Positions 36,781-48,235 of a DNA stretch of 64,000 nucleotides are shown piece after piece. The DNA comes from Hydrogenophaga crocea (GTDB lineage Bacteria; Pseudomonadota; Gammaproteobacteria; Burkholderiales; Burkholderiaceae_C): contig NZ_CP049989.1 in assembly GCF_011388215.1 (NCBI RefSeq), positions 1,922,001 to 1,986,000 on the forward strand, written 5' to 3'. Below the pieces are notes generated by a model. It did not search any database. It was not told the origin of the DNA and saw only the letters and a list, made by a program, of their open reading frames with translations. Both the position numbers and the translations under genes were made by a program. Position 1 is the stretch's first letter. Each line of letters starts with the position of its first letter.

Positions 36781-38478
36781 TCAGCGCTGCAGCGCGGCGG
36801 CGCGGATGGCGCTGAGCGTGCCGCGCGTGGTGATCACCTCGGCGTCCAGCGGCACCACGATCACCGTGCCGCCCGGGTGCGCGAGCGCGCGCTGCAGCGC
36901 GGGCTCGAAAGCCGCGGTGGTGTCCACGCGCTCGGCCGCGTAGCCGTAGGCACGCGCGAGCGCCACGAAATCGGGGTTGGCCAACGCCGAGCCGCTCACG
37001 CGCGCCGGGTACTCGCGCTCCTGGTGCATGCGGATGGTGCCGTAGCTGCCGTTGTCGAGCAGCAGCACGATGCTCCGGGCGCCGTGCTGCACCGCCGTGG
37101 CGAGTTCCTGCCCGTTCATGAGGAAGTCGCCGTCGCCTGCGATGGTGAAGGCCAGCCGCCCGGTGGCGATGGCCGCGCCGATGCCCGCGGGCACGCCGTA
37201 GCCCATGGCGCCATTGGTGGGCGCGAGCTGGGTCTTGTGGCCGCGCGCCAGGCCCGGGTAGCGGTAGAAGCGGTGCAGCCAGCTCGCGAAGTTGCCCGCG
37301 CCGTTGGTGAGCACCGCGTCTTCGGGCAGCAGACGCTGCAGCGTGTGCACGATGGCGGGCATGTCGATCGGCCCGGGCAGCGCCACGCCGCCGTTGGCCG
37401 GATCGATGTTGGCCAGGTAGTCGGCATGGCAGCCCGAGGTCCATTCGCCCCAGGGCAGCGCGGGCGGCGCGGTGAGCACCTCGAGGCTGCGCGCGGCCGC
37501 GTTCATGCTGGCCTGGATGGCCAGCGCGGGCTGGTACACGCGGCCGAGTTCTTCGGCGCTGCTGTGGATGTGCACCAGCTTCTGCCGGGGCAGCGGCGCT
37601 TCGATCAGCGTGTAGCCGCCGGTGGTGCTCTCGCCCAGGCGCGGGCCGATGGCGATCAGCAGGTCGCTCTCGCGCACGCGGCGCGCCAGCGCGGGGTTGA
37701 TGCCCAGGCCCACGTCGCCCGCGTACTGCGGATGGTGGTTGTCGAAGGTGTCCTGGAAGCGGAAGGCGTTGGCCACCGGCAGCTGCCAGTTCTCGGCGAA
37801 GCGCTGCAGCGCGGCGGCGCTCTGCGGCGTCCAGCCGCCGCCGCCCGCGATCACCAGGGGCCGCTCGGCCGCCAGCAGCAGCGTGCGCAGCGTGCGCAGC
37901 GCGCCCGGGTCGCTCCAGGCCTGCACCGGCTCCACGCGCGGCAGCGGCGCGGCCTCGACCGTGTGGGTGAGCATGTCTTCGGGCAGCACCAGCACCACCG
38001 GGCCAGGTCGGCCGTTCATGGCGGTGGCAAAGGCGCGCGCCACGTACTCGGGGATGCGGCGCGCGTCGTCGATGCGCTCCACCCGCTTGGCGAAGCCCTT
38101 GGTGGACGGGCCGAAGAAGGCCGCGAAATCCACCTCCTGGAAGGCCTCGCGGTCGCGCGCGTCGCTGGCCACGTCGCCCACGAACAGCACCAGGGGCGTG
38201 CTGTCCTGGAAGGCGGTGTGCACCCCGATGGACGCGTTGGTGGCGCCAGGCCCGCGCGTCACGAAGCACACGCCCGGGCGGCCGCTGAGCTTGCCCTGGG
38301 CCTCGGCCATGAAGGCCGCGCCGCCTTCCTGGCGGCAGGTCACGAAGCGGATGCGGTCGCGGTGGGCGTGAAAGCCGTCGAGCACCGCCAGGTAGCTTTC
38401 GCCCGGCACGCCGAAGGCGTGCGTCACGCCCTGTTCGATCAGACATTGGACGAGCAGATGGCCGGCAATCTGGGACAT
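36781..38478 (-). CDS. ThDP-dependent enzyme of the acetolactate synthase-like family
   Basis: Thiamine diphosphate enzyme of 565 aa with three domains. N-terminal PYR domain has the activating glutamate in TCRQEGGAAFMAEAQGK. The C-terminal PP domain has the Mg/ThDP motif IAGDGDFLMNGQEL and, about 25 residues later, the Asn in LLDNGSYG. It resembles uncharacterised acetolactate-synthase-like proteins rather than IlvB; no regulatory small subunit is nearby. Substrate unknown. It is 52 bases downstream of the MFS gene in the same direction, suggesting a transport/metabolism pair. Confidence 0.82.
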   Translation of the reverse strand: MSQIAGHLLVQCLIEQGVTHAFGVPGESYLAVLDGFHAHRDRIRFVTCRQEGGAAFMAEAQGKLSGRPGVCFVTRGPGATNASIGVHTAFQDSTPLVLFVGDVASDARDREAFQEVDFAAFFGPSTKGFAKRVERIDDARRIPEYVARAFATAMNGRPGPVVLVLPEDMLTHTVEAAPLPRVEPVQAWSDPGALRTLRTLLLAAERPLVIAGGGGWTPQSAAALQRFAENWQLPVANAFRFQDTFDNHHPQYAGDVGLGINPALARRVRESDLLIAIGPRLGESTTGGYTLIEAPLPRQKLVHIHSSAEELGRVYQPALAIQASMNAAARSLEVLTAPPALPWGEWTSGCHADYLANIDPANGGVALPGPIDMPAIVHTLQRLLPEDAVLTNGAGNFASWLHRFYRYPGLARGHKTQLAPTNGAMGYGVPAGIGAAIATGRLAFTIAGDGDFLMNGQELATAVQHGARSIVLLLDNGSYGTIRMHQEREYPARVSGSALANPDFVALARAYGYAAERVDTTAAFEPALQRALAHPGGTVIVVPLDAEVITTRGTLSAIRAAALQR

Positions 38479-38530
38479 GGTGAGACGCGATGAGGAAGGT
38501 GAACAGGGAAGCAGAAAACCCGGCAGCGGG

Positions 38531-39778
38531 TCAGGACGCGGCGATGCGCTTGCCCACGCCCAGGGCCGCCACCACCGCGAGCAACAGCGCCAGCGCGCCG
38601 CCCGCGATCGTGGCCGCGTACCAGCCGCGGTCCATGAGCACACCGAACACCAGCGGCGCGATCGCGAAGCCCACGTCCAGACCCGAGTACACGGTGCCAT
38701 AGACACGGCCCGTGGCGCCCTTGGGCGTGGCGCGCTTGATGAGCATGTCGCGGCTCGGGCCGGCCACGCCGACCGCAAAACCCGTGAGGGCCAGCACCAC
38801 CACGGTGCCCGTGCCGCCGAGCCAGCCGGTGGCGCACAGCAGCATGAGCCCCGCGCCCGCGCCCATGCTCCAGGCCACGATGGTGTCGCTGGAAAGCGCG
38901 CGCCGCTGCGCGTGCGCGATCAGGAAGCCGCCCGCGAACATGCCGGCTGCCGAGCACAGCATGTAGGCGCTCACGGTGAGCGTGGCGGCCTGCATGGACA
39001 CGCCGTGCAGCGCCTGCAGCACCGAAGGCGCGAAGCTCTGCACCACCGCGAGCGTCATGGTGGAGAAGAGGAAGAAGGTGAAGCACCACCACACCACGGG
39101 CAGGCGCAGAAAGCCCAGGTCGCCGCCCGCAGGCGGGCCGCCCGCGGCCTGCGGCGCGCGCACCACCACCTCGGTGAGCAGCTTGTCGCGCTGCCACCAG
39201 AGCAGCGCGAGCACCGCCACGTACAACAGCGCGGCCGCGTGGTAGGCGGTGCGCCAGTCGCTCAGCGCCGTGATGCCCACCAGGAAGGTCGGCGCGAGCG
39301 CCCAGCCCAGGCTGCCGGTGAGCCCGTGCGCGCTGAAGGCATGGCCCAGGCGCGCGGGCGACACGCGCTGGTTGAGGATGGTGAAGTCGCAGGGGTGAAA
39401 GGGCGCGTTGCCCAGGCCCGCGAGCACCGCCACCAGCATCAGGCCGCCGTAGCCCGTGGCCTGCGAGGCCGCGAGCGCGGCCAGCAGGAAACAGCCGATG
39501 GCCGCGAACAGCACCGGCCGCGCGCCCACGCGATCGACCAGGAAGCCCGAGAGCGCCTGGCCCACGCCCGAGATCACGAAGAACACGGTCATGAGCAGGC
39601 CGACGTCGGCAAAGCTCAGGCCGAAGTCGCGGATGAACACCGGGAACAGCGGCGCGAGCAGCAGGTGCGAGAAGTGCGAGCAGGCGTGGGCCAGGCCCAC
39701 GAGGCCGATGACGGCGGCGTCCTGCTTGAGGGGAACGGGGTTGGCGGGCGGCAATGCGCCGAGGGTGGCGGTGGACAT
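38531..39778 (-). CDS. MFS transporter
   Basis: Major facilitator protein of 415 aa with about twelve hydrophobic segments. The N-terminal segment GLAHACSHFSHLLLAPLFP and the loop FLVDRVGARPVLF are reminiscent of the fosmidomycin-resistance-like branch, but the substrate cannot be assigned. Central loop (about residues 195-220) is cytosolic. Upstream of the ThDP enzyme, probably co-transcribed. Confidence 0.85.
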   Translation of the reverse strand: MSTATLGALPPANPVPLKQDAAVIGLVGLAHACSHFSHLLLAPLFPVFIRDFGLSFADVGLLMTVFFVISGVGQALSGFLVDRVGARPVLFAAIGCFLLAALAASQATGYGGLMLVAVLAGLGNAPFHPCDFTILNQRVSPARLGHAFSAHGLTGSLGWALAPTFLVGITALSDWRTAYHAAALLYVAVLALLWWQRDKLLTEVVVRAPQAAGGPPAGGDLGFLRLPVVWWCFTFFLFSTMTLAVVQSFAPSVLQALHGVSMQAATLTVSAYMLCSAAGMFAGGFLIAHAQRRALSSDTIVAWSMGAGAGLMLLCATGWLGGTGTVVVLALTGFAVGVAGPSRDMLIKRATPKGATGRVYGTVYSGLDVGFAIAPLVFGVLMDRGWYAATIAGGALALLLAVVAALGVGKRIAAS

Positions 39779-39820
39779 ATGGACCGGGATGGTAGCCCCT
39801 GCGCCCCGGCCGGGCCGGTC

Positions 39821-42259
39821 TCAGTGCACGCTCACGGGCTCCAGCACCGGCGGCGGGCCGGCCGCCATCACCGCTTCGAGCGCGGCCTGCACCACCGGGC
39901 GCGATTCCACCGGCCGCAGCCAGCGGCTGCGGATCAGGCGCACGCAGACGCGCTTGGTCATGGAGTGCGCGCGGCCGCCGCGGCTGGTGAACATGAACAG
40001 CGTGCCGCGGTTGCTGGCCCAGATCAGTTGCGCACGCAGCCATTCGCCGTGCGAGTACAGGTCGACCCAGGCGCCCTCGCGCAGCGACAGCAGCAGCTGC
40101 TCGGCGTCGAAGGTGATCTCGTCGTCGAGCGAGCCGTTGCTCGAATCGAAGTCGCTGTGCAGGCTGTCGAAGTCGGTGGCGATGGTGTCTTCGAAGCCCG
40201 CGTGCGCCATCTCCTGCTTGCCCAGCCAGGGCTGGGCCGCGGCCTTGGGCGTGCGCTGCTCGGGCGTGGCCGGCGCCATCTCTTCGAGCGTGAGCAGCAC
40301 GGTGGCCTCGTCTTCGAGCGGCGCCGGGCCCGACTGGCCGCTCTCGCTGCGCACACGGGCACGGCGCAGGCCGAGCACGGGCTCGTGCAGGCGCATCAGC
40401 GCGTCGAAGAAGGTCTGGGTTTCGGCGGGCGACTTGCCCAGCTGATCCAGGCCCTCGCGCAGCGTCTTCACGAGGCCGGGCACGATGCGGAACAGCTCGG
40501 CCGGGCGGCGCAGCGTGACGTCTTTCTTGATGCTCCAGAGCAGGTCGGACACGGCCTTGCGGTAGGCGTTCAGCCGCTCCTGCGTGTCGGGCAGGCCCAT
40601 TTCGGCCGAGGCCAGCACCAGCGACCAGCTGCCGTAGATGAAATCGAGGATGAAGGCCGGCGCGCCCTCGACGTCGGGGCGCTGGCTCAGGTCCCAGGCG
40701 ATGCGGTCGGCCGTGGCCTGGCGCTCTTCGGCGTGGCGCAGCGCCTGCAGCCGCTCGCTCTTGACCTTCTCCTCGCGCTCGTCCTGCGAACGCCAGTGGC
40801 TGCGCAGCTTCTCCAGGGTTTCGCCGAAGGCCTGCGGCTCTTTCGCGGCGCGCGTGTTGAGCTCACGGAAGGCGTCGCGCACGGGCGCGAAGAAGGAATC
40901 GAACTCTTCGCTGAATTCGTCGTTGTAGCGGAAGCTGCGCTGGGCCACGCTTTCGACGAGGCGGCGCGCGGGGTGCGCGTCTTCGTTGAAGTAGCGCGGC
41001 TGCGTCATGGCCTGCTGCAGCAGCGCCGGTTCGAGCGCCACCACGGCCTCGCGCACCGGCGCCAGCAGCAGCGGGTCGCGCGCGACCTGGTTGACCAGCT
41101 TGCGCACCACGTCCAGCCCCACGGCCTGCGCCACCGACTGCGCGTGGGCCTTGAGATCGAGCAGCATGCGCGAGCGTTCGGTGGCGCTGGCCACCTCGCC
41201 CCAGGTCTGGGCATTGAGCTGCGAGCCGATGCTCACGTGGCGCACCGGCCGGTCGACCGCGGGCAGGCCGCGGAAGCGCGAACGCTCTTCTTCGAGCACC
41301 ACGTCGTCGAGCACGGGCAGCGCGGCCTGGGCCGCGAGCTCGGCGCGCTCGCGCTCGATGGCGCGGTAGTAGTGCTGGTCGAGCGGCTGCTCGAAGGCCG
41401 GCCCGCCCTGCTCCAGGAACTGCTGCATCACGTCGTGGTCGAGCATGGGCGCGGTGCGCGCCAGATCGGCCATGGGCGGCAGCCACACGGTGTCGGCGTT
41501 GGGCGCGGTCTGGCCTTGGGCGTCGCGCGCGGGTTCGACGGCCACGCCGCCGGCGGTGAATTCGTAATCGAGCAGGTCGCGCTTGGGCGGCGCCGGCGGC
41601 TTGCTGGCCTGGGGGTCGGCCACCAGGCGCACGCGGTAGCTGGCCTCCTGCACGTTGGCGCGCTGCAGCATGAGCGCGAGCTGCTCGTACAGCGAGCGCA
41701 GTTCGCGGCCCAGCGGCGCGGCCAGGTGGCGCATCCACAGGGTGCGCACCTCGGCGTCGCCTTCGGAGGCGATGAGCTGGTCGCGCAGCACGCGCACGTA
41801 GATGGACGGGCGCAGCGGGTTCTTCTCGGCGTGCACCGTGTCCAGGCCGATCAGCGAGCTCATGCGCGCGTCGAGCACGGCCAGCGCCTGTTCGACCTCG
41901 GGCAGCAGGTTCTGCAGCACCTTGGCCGATTCAATGGATTCGTTGACCGCGCTTTCGTCGACCAGCGCCAGCAACTCGGAGTTGGACAGCAGCGCCAGCG
42001 ACGAGGTGTTGCCTTCGTGGTAGCCCGCGTGCAGCGCGGCTTTCAGGCGCTGGGCGAAGGCCGGCCCCCAGCCCTGGCGGTGCTTGAGCAGCGTGTACCA
42101 GGCGCGGGCGCAGCGGTCGCGCTGGGCCACGTCGCGCTGGTCTTTTTCCTCCTGCTGCAGGCTGGCGACCGCCAGATCGATGCAACGGCCCAGCGACGGG
42201 GCGGCGTGGCGCACCGCTTCGTCGAAGCAGTGCTCGAGCAGGTTGGAGGGCACCGACAT
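39821..42259 (-). CDS. DUF1631 family protein
   Basis: Large protein of 812 aa resembling the DUF1631 family, which is common in beta- and gammaproteobacteria and has no known function (some database entries carry an unsupported thymidine phosphorylase label). It is mostly helical and charged, with many Arg/Glu-rich segments such as LRSHWRSQDEREEKVKSE, and lacks membrane segments or catalytic motifs I recognise. Start MSVPSNLLEHCFDEAV chosen because the open stretch upstream (22 codons) has no family resemblance. It diverges from the small gene at 42494. Confidence 0.75.
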   Translation of the reverse strand: MSVPSNLLEHCFDEAVRHAAPSLGRCIDLAVASLQQEEKDQRDVAQRDRCARAWYTLLKHRQGWGPAFAQRLKAALHAGYHEGNTSSLALLSNSELLALVDESAVNESIESAKVLQNLLPEVEQALAVLDARMSSLIGLDTVHAEKNPLRPSIYVRVLRDQLIASEGDAEVRTLWMRHLAAPLGRELRSLYEQLALMLQRANVQEASYRVRLVADPQASKPPAPPKRDLLDYEFTAGGVAVEPARDAQGQTAPNADTVWLPPMADLARTAPMLDHDVMQQFLEQGGPAFEQPLDQHYYRAIERERAELAAQAALPVLDDVVLEEERSRFRGLPAVDRPVRHVSIGSQLNAQTWGEVASATERSRMLLDLKAHAQSVAQAVGLDVVRKLVNQVARDPLLLAPVREAVVALEPALLQQAMTQPRYFNEDAHPARRLVESVAQRSFRYNDEFSEEFDSFFAPVRDAFRELNTRAAKEPQAFGETLEKLRSHWRSQDEREEKVKSERLQALRHAEERQATADRIAWDLSQRPDVEGAPAFILDFIYGSWSLVLASAEMGLPDTQERLNAYRKAVSDLLWSIKKDVTLRRPAELFRIVPGLVKTLREGLDQLGKSPAETQTFFDALMRLHEPVLGLRRARVRSESGQSGPAPLEDEATVLLTLEEMAPATPEQRTPKAAAQPWLGKQEMAHAGFEDTIATDFDSLHSDFDSSNGSLDDEITFDAEQLLLSLREGAWVDLYSHGEWLRAQLIWASNRGTLFMFTSRGGRAHSMTKRVCVRLIRSRWLRPVESRPVVQAALEAVMAAGPPPVLEPVSVH

Positions 42260-42493
42260 GGCCAGTGGATCAAGATTGCGTGACGAGGGCAGGGTCTGGG
42301 TTATAGCCGGCCCGGGCGTGAACAATGTGCAGATCGGCCGATTTCCAGACGACCCAAGGCTTTGGGCTTCCGATCGGTCAGGCGGGGGGCGCGGGCGGTC
42401 GGCACCGGGGCTGGCCCGGATCTTGTTTATCCCTTGAAGCCCGGGGGTGTTTCAAGCCCGTGTCATGCGCCCCGTGCACCGTTTCGATCAACG

Positions 42494-42733
42494 ATGGAGA
42501 CCTCGCTGTACACCCGCACCCACCAGGCCTGGCAAGCCCTGGCCCGGCCCGACGGCCTCGACCGCCGGGCGCACACCCTGCTGCTGCTGGCCAACGGCCG
42601 GCGCAGCCTGCGCGAGCTCTCGCGCCTGCTCGACGAAGACGTGCAGCCCCTGGCCGTGCGGCTGGCCTCGCAGGGCTTTCTGCAGGACACGCGCGCGCTG
42701 GTGCCCGCCGAGCCCGACGACGAGGCCGCCTGA
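42494..42733 (+). CDS. Small protein with winged-helix-like pattern, paralogue-like to 59182-59643
   Basis: Protein of 79 aa, METSLYTRTHQAWQALARP at the start, then RRAHTLLLLANGRRSLREL and a hydrophobic LAVRLASQGFL segment. The order (Arg-rich turn, hydrophobic helix, N/DG-R-L-E-L turn, helix, G-F-L) resembles a short winged-helix and matches the first 65 residues of the 153-aa protein at 59182-59643. No function known. Convergent with clpB, 18 bases apart. The 234 bases upstream, to the divergent DUF1631 gene, hold no other gene. Confidence 0.6.
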   Translation: METSLYTRTHQAWQALARPDGLDRRAHTLLLLANGRRSLRELSRLLDEDVQPLAVRLASQGFLQDTRALVPAEPDDEAA

Positions 42734-42751
42734 GCGGCCCCGCGGCCGGGC

Positions 42752-45358
<2,607 letters not shown>

Positions 45359-45392
45359 GGAGGCTTGCTCCCCGAAGAATGGAATGCAGGTC

Positions 45393-45420
45393 ACATGGCG
45401 CCTGCGGGCCCGATTTCAAG
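45393..45420 (-). promoter_or_regulatory. Sigma-32 (heat-shock) promoter of clpB
   Basis: Minus strand: CTTGAAA (45414-45420), 14-base spacer, GCCATGT (45393-45399). This fits CTTGAAA-N11-16-CCCATNT with one or two mismatches. Start would be about 28 bases before the clpB ATG. Confidence 0.75.
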
Positions 45421-45465
45421 CCGGCCGGGGCCGCGGGGCCTTGATCCGCGTCAAGGCCGGCCGGC

Positions 45466-46218
45466 TCACAGCCGCCAGTAGGCGTAACCCCAGGCGGTGC
45501 GAAACCCCAGGCGCTGGTAGAGCGCCAGGGCCGGCGCGTTGCCGGCGTCGACCTGCAGGAACACCCGCTCGATGCCGCGGCGCTGCGCCTCCTGCGCCAT
45601 GGCGCGCACCACCCGGGCGGCCAGCCCGCGGCCGCGCTGGCGCGCCGCGGTGCGCATGCCATGCACGCCCAGCCAGCCGTGGCCGAAGCTCGCGGCGCCG
45701 CAGGCCAGGGTCTGGCCACCGTCGACCAGGCTGGCAAAGCGCGTGCCCTCGGCGCGCGAAAGCGCACGCGAGCGGCTCGCGCCGTCGACCGGGTCCAGGC
45801 CTTCGCCCAGGTACATGGCGAGCCAGGCGGCGTCGGGCCGCTCGGCGAGCCGCACGCTCGCCCCGTCGGGCGCCGGTTCGGGCACGTTCTGCAGCAGCGC
45901 GGCCACCGTGTGGGTCTGCGTGAGCGTGGGCTGGCGGCGGGTGTAGCCGCGCGCCGCCAGCGCGGCGTGGAACGCGGCGAAAGCCTCGGTGTCGGGCAGC
46001 CGCCAGGCCGGCGCAAAACCGCGCTCGCGGTAGCGCTGGGCGATGGGCTCGATCAGCGCGGGATCGGGCGCGGCGTGCGACAGCGGCACCGCGCACTGGG
46101 CGCGGCCCACGGTGCCGCCGTCCATGGGCAGCAGCCAGCCGGGCACGCTGTCGTCGACGTGTTCGGGCGCGACGGCCTGCAGGGTGGCGCGCTCGAGCGA
46201 TTCGACGTCGGCGCGCAT
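45466..46218 (-). CDS. GNAT-family N-acetyltransferase
   Basis: Protein of 250 aa. The C-terminal half is a GNAT domain: acetyl-CoA loop [19 protein letters not shown] (Q/R-x-x-G-x-A pattern), then VFLQVDAGNAPALALYQRL and GFRTAWGYAYW. The N-terminal 110 residues are less conserved, perhaps a degenerate second GNAT fold. It starts seven bases after moaE, so it is the last gene of the moa/thr run. Substrate unknown. Confidence 0.82.
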   Translation of the reverse strand: MRADVESLERATLQAVAPEHVDDSVPGWLLPMDGGTVGRAQCAVPLSHAAPDPALIEPIAQRYRERGFAPAWRLPDTEAFAAFHAALAARGYTRRQPTLTQTHTVAALLQNVPEPAPDGASVRLAERPDAAWLAMYLGEGLDPVDGASRSRALSRAEGTRFASLVDGGQTLACGAASFGHGWLGVHGMRTAARQRGRGLAARVVRAMAQEAQRRGIERVFLQVDAGNAPALALYQRLGFRTAWGYAYWRL

Positions 46219-46225
46219 GGCGGCT

Positions 46226-46699
46226 TCAGGCGTTGGGCGCCTGGATGCCCCAGCGCGCGAGCGCGGCGTCGTCGCTCACGCGCGCGTCGACCCAGCGCGC
46301 GCCCTCGGGCGTCTGCTCTTTCTTCCAGAACGGCGCCTGGGTCTTGAGGTAGTCCATGAGGAACTCGCAGGCCTGGAAGCTCTGGCCGCGGTGGGCCGAG
46401 CTCACCACCACGAGCACGATCTGGTCGAGCGGCTGCAGCGGGCCCACACGGTGGATCACGCGCGCGCCCAGGATGTCGAAGCGCTCGAAGGCCTGGTCGA
46501 TCATGGCCTCGATGGCCTTTTCGGTCATGCCCGGGTAGTGCTCGAGCTCCATCGCGCTCACCGACTGGCCGTCGTTGCGGTCGCGCACGGTGCCCAGGAA
46601 ACTGCAGACCGCGCCCACCCCCTTGTCCTGCAGGCGCAGCAGGGCGACCTCGGTGCTGAGGTCGAAGTCGGCGGTCTGGATGCTGACGCGCGCGCTCAT
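46226..46699 (-). CDS. moaE: Molybdopterin synthase large subunit MoaE
   Basis: Catalytic subunit of 157 aa that with MoaD converts cPMP to molybdopterin. Seen: GAVCSFLGTVRDRNDGQSV, LEHYPGMTEKAIEAM, RVIHRVGPLQPLDQIVLV, SAHRGQSFQACEFLMDYLK and the catalytic lysines in KTQAPFWKKE. One base separates it from the moaD stop. Confidence 0.95.
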   Translation of the reverse strand: MSARVSIQTADFDLSTEVALLRLQDKGVGAVCSFLGTVRDRNDGQSVSAMELEHYPGMTEKAIEAMIDQAFERFDILGARVIHRVGPLQPLDQIVLVVVSSAHRGQSFQACEFLMDYLKTQAPFWKKEQTPEGARWVDARVSDDAALARWGIQAPNA

Positions 46700-46700
46700 G

Positions 46701-46955
46701 TCAGCCGCCCGTGACCGGAGGGAAGAAGGCCACCTCGGCGCCCTCGGGCAGCGCGGCCGATTCGTCGGCCATGGTCTGGTTGAGCGACACGCGCACCGCG
46801 CGGCCGCGCGCCAGCGCCTCGGCGTGGGCGCCGCCGCGCGCGATGAGTTCGTCGCGCAGGGCCGCGAGCGTGGGCGCGGCGGTGCTGATGCGCTCGGCGC
46901 CGGTGCCGATGGCCTCGCGGATGGACGCGAAGTAACGCAGCTGGATGGTGTTCAT
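46701..46955 (-). CDS. moaD: Molybdopterin synthase sulfur-carrier subunit MoaD
   Basis: Ubiquitin-fold sulfur carrier of 84 aa ending in the required Gly-Gly (FFPPVTGG), whose C-terminus becomes a thiocarboxylate. N-terminus IQLRYFASIREAIG is typical. Its ATG overlaps the moeA stop (ATGA). Confidence 0.94.
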   Translation of the reverse strand: MNTIQLRYFASIREAIGTGAERISTAAPTLAALRDELIARGGAHAEALARGRAVRVSLNQTMADESAALPEGAEVAFFPPVTGG

Positions 46956-48235
46956 GCGAGCAGGTCCGACAGGGCGATGAATGACACGGTGTCGCCAGGT
47001 GCGATGGTGGTGCCGGCGGGGTTGTCGACCAGGCCGTCGGCCCACACGGTGGAGGTGAGCACGCCCGAGCTCTGGTTGGGGAACAGGTCGAGCCCGCCCT
47101 GCGCATTGCGGCGCACGCGCAGGAACTCGCGGCGTTTGTCGGCGCGCGGCACGGCGAAGTCGGCGCGCAGGGCCATGGCCGGCGGCAGGCGCAGCGCCGC
47201 AGGGTCGCTCACGCCCTGCAGCTTGAGCAGGAAGGGCCGCACCAGCAGCAGGAAGGTGACGTAGCTCGACACCGGGTTGCCGGGCAGGCCGATGAAGTGG
47301 CAATCGCCGGGCGCGGCGCCGGGCACGCCCGGGTCGCGGCGCACATGGCCGTAGGCAAAGGGCTTGCCGGGCTTCATCGCGATCTGCCAGAGATCGAGCC
47401 CGCCGAGCTGCTGCACCGCGGGCTTGATGTGGTCTTCTTCGCCCACCGACACGCCGCCGCTCGTGAGGATGAGGTCGTGGTGGTCGGCCGCGGTCTTGAG
47501 CGCCGCCAGCGTGGCCTCGCGCCGGTCGGGCACGATGCCGAGGTCGCTCACCTCGCAGCCGAAGCGCTGCAGCAGCGCGCGCAGGAAGAAGCGGTTGGAG
47601 TTGTAGATGGCGCCGGGCTTCATGGCCTCGGGCGGCACCTCGCCGGGCATCACGAGTTCGTCGCCGGTGGAAAACAGCGCCACGCGCGGGCGGCGCGCCA
47701 CGGGCAGTTGCGCCAGACCCAGGCTCGCGGCCAGGCCGAGCGCGGCCTCGTCGAGGCGCTGGCCGCGCGCGAGCACCACGGCGCCGCGCGTCACGTCTTC
47801 ACCGGCGCGGCGCACCCATTGGCCGGGTGCGGGCACGGCGTCGATGTGCACCGCGTGCAGGTCGCCGCCGACCTCGCGCGTGTCTTCCTGCATCACCACG
47901 GCGTCGGCCCCCGCGGGCAGCGGCGCGCCGGTGAAGATGCGCGCGCAGGTGCCGGGCTTGAGCGGCTCGCCCGCGTGGCCGGCCGGGATGCGCTGGCTCA
48001 CGGGCAGCACCGCGCCGGCGGCGGTGACGTCGGCCGTGCGCACGGCGTAGCCGTCCATGGACGCGTTGTCGTTCGGGGGCACCTGCAGCGCGCTCACCAG
48101 GTCTTGTGCGAGCACGCGCGCGGCAGCGTCGAAGGTGGGCACGGTCTCGGTGCCGGCGAGGGGCGTGGCGCGTTCGAGCAGGGCGGCCAGGGCCTGGTCC
48201 AGGGCCATCAGGGGAGCGCGGGCCGGGGCGTTCAT
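46952..48235 (-). CDS. moeA: Molybdopterin molybdenumtransferase MoeA
   Basis: Enzyme of 427 aa that inserts molybdate into adenylated molybdopterin. Seen: PPNDNASMDGYAVR, RIFTGAPLPAGADAVVMQE, the MoaB/Mog-like domain with LFSTGDEL and ILTSGGVSVGEEDH, and the FIGLPGNPVSSYVTF loop. Start MNAPARAPLMALDQAL at 48235 overlaps the mobB stop (ATGA); the open extension upstream lies inside mobB. Confidence 0.95.
   Translation of the reverse strand: MNAPARAPLMALDQALAALLERATPLAGTETVPTFDAAARVLAQDLVSALQVPPNDNASMDGYAVRTADVTAAGAVLPVSQRIPAGHAGEPLKPGTCARIFTGAPLPAGADAVVMQEDTREVGGDLHAVHIDAVPAPGQWVRRAGEDVTRGAVVLARGQRLDEAALGLAASLGLAQLPVARRPRVALFSTGDELVMPGEVPPEAMKPGAIYNSNRFFLRALLQRFGCEVSDLGIVPDRREATLAALKTAADHHDLILTSGGVSVGEEDHIKPAVQQLGGLDLWQIAMKPGKPFAYGHVRRDPGVPGAAPGDCHFIGLPGNPVSSYVTFLLLVRPFLLKLQGVSDPAALRLPPAMALRADFAVPRADKRREFLRVRRNAQGGLDLFPNQSSGVLTSTVWADGLVDNPAGTTIAPGDTVSFIALSDLLA

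Noticed and set aside
38477..42283. A plus-strand open frame of over 1200 codons opposite the MFS and DUF1631 genes
   Set aside because: High GC leaves the antisense frame free of stops. It is rich in His, Arg, Gly and Ala in a low-complexity way and has no domain pattern, while the minus strand holds clear proteins.
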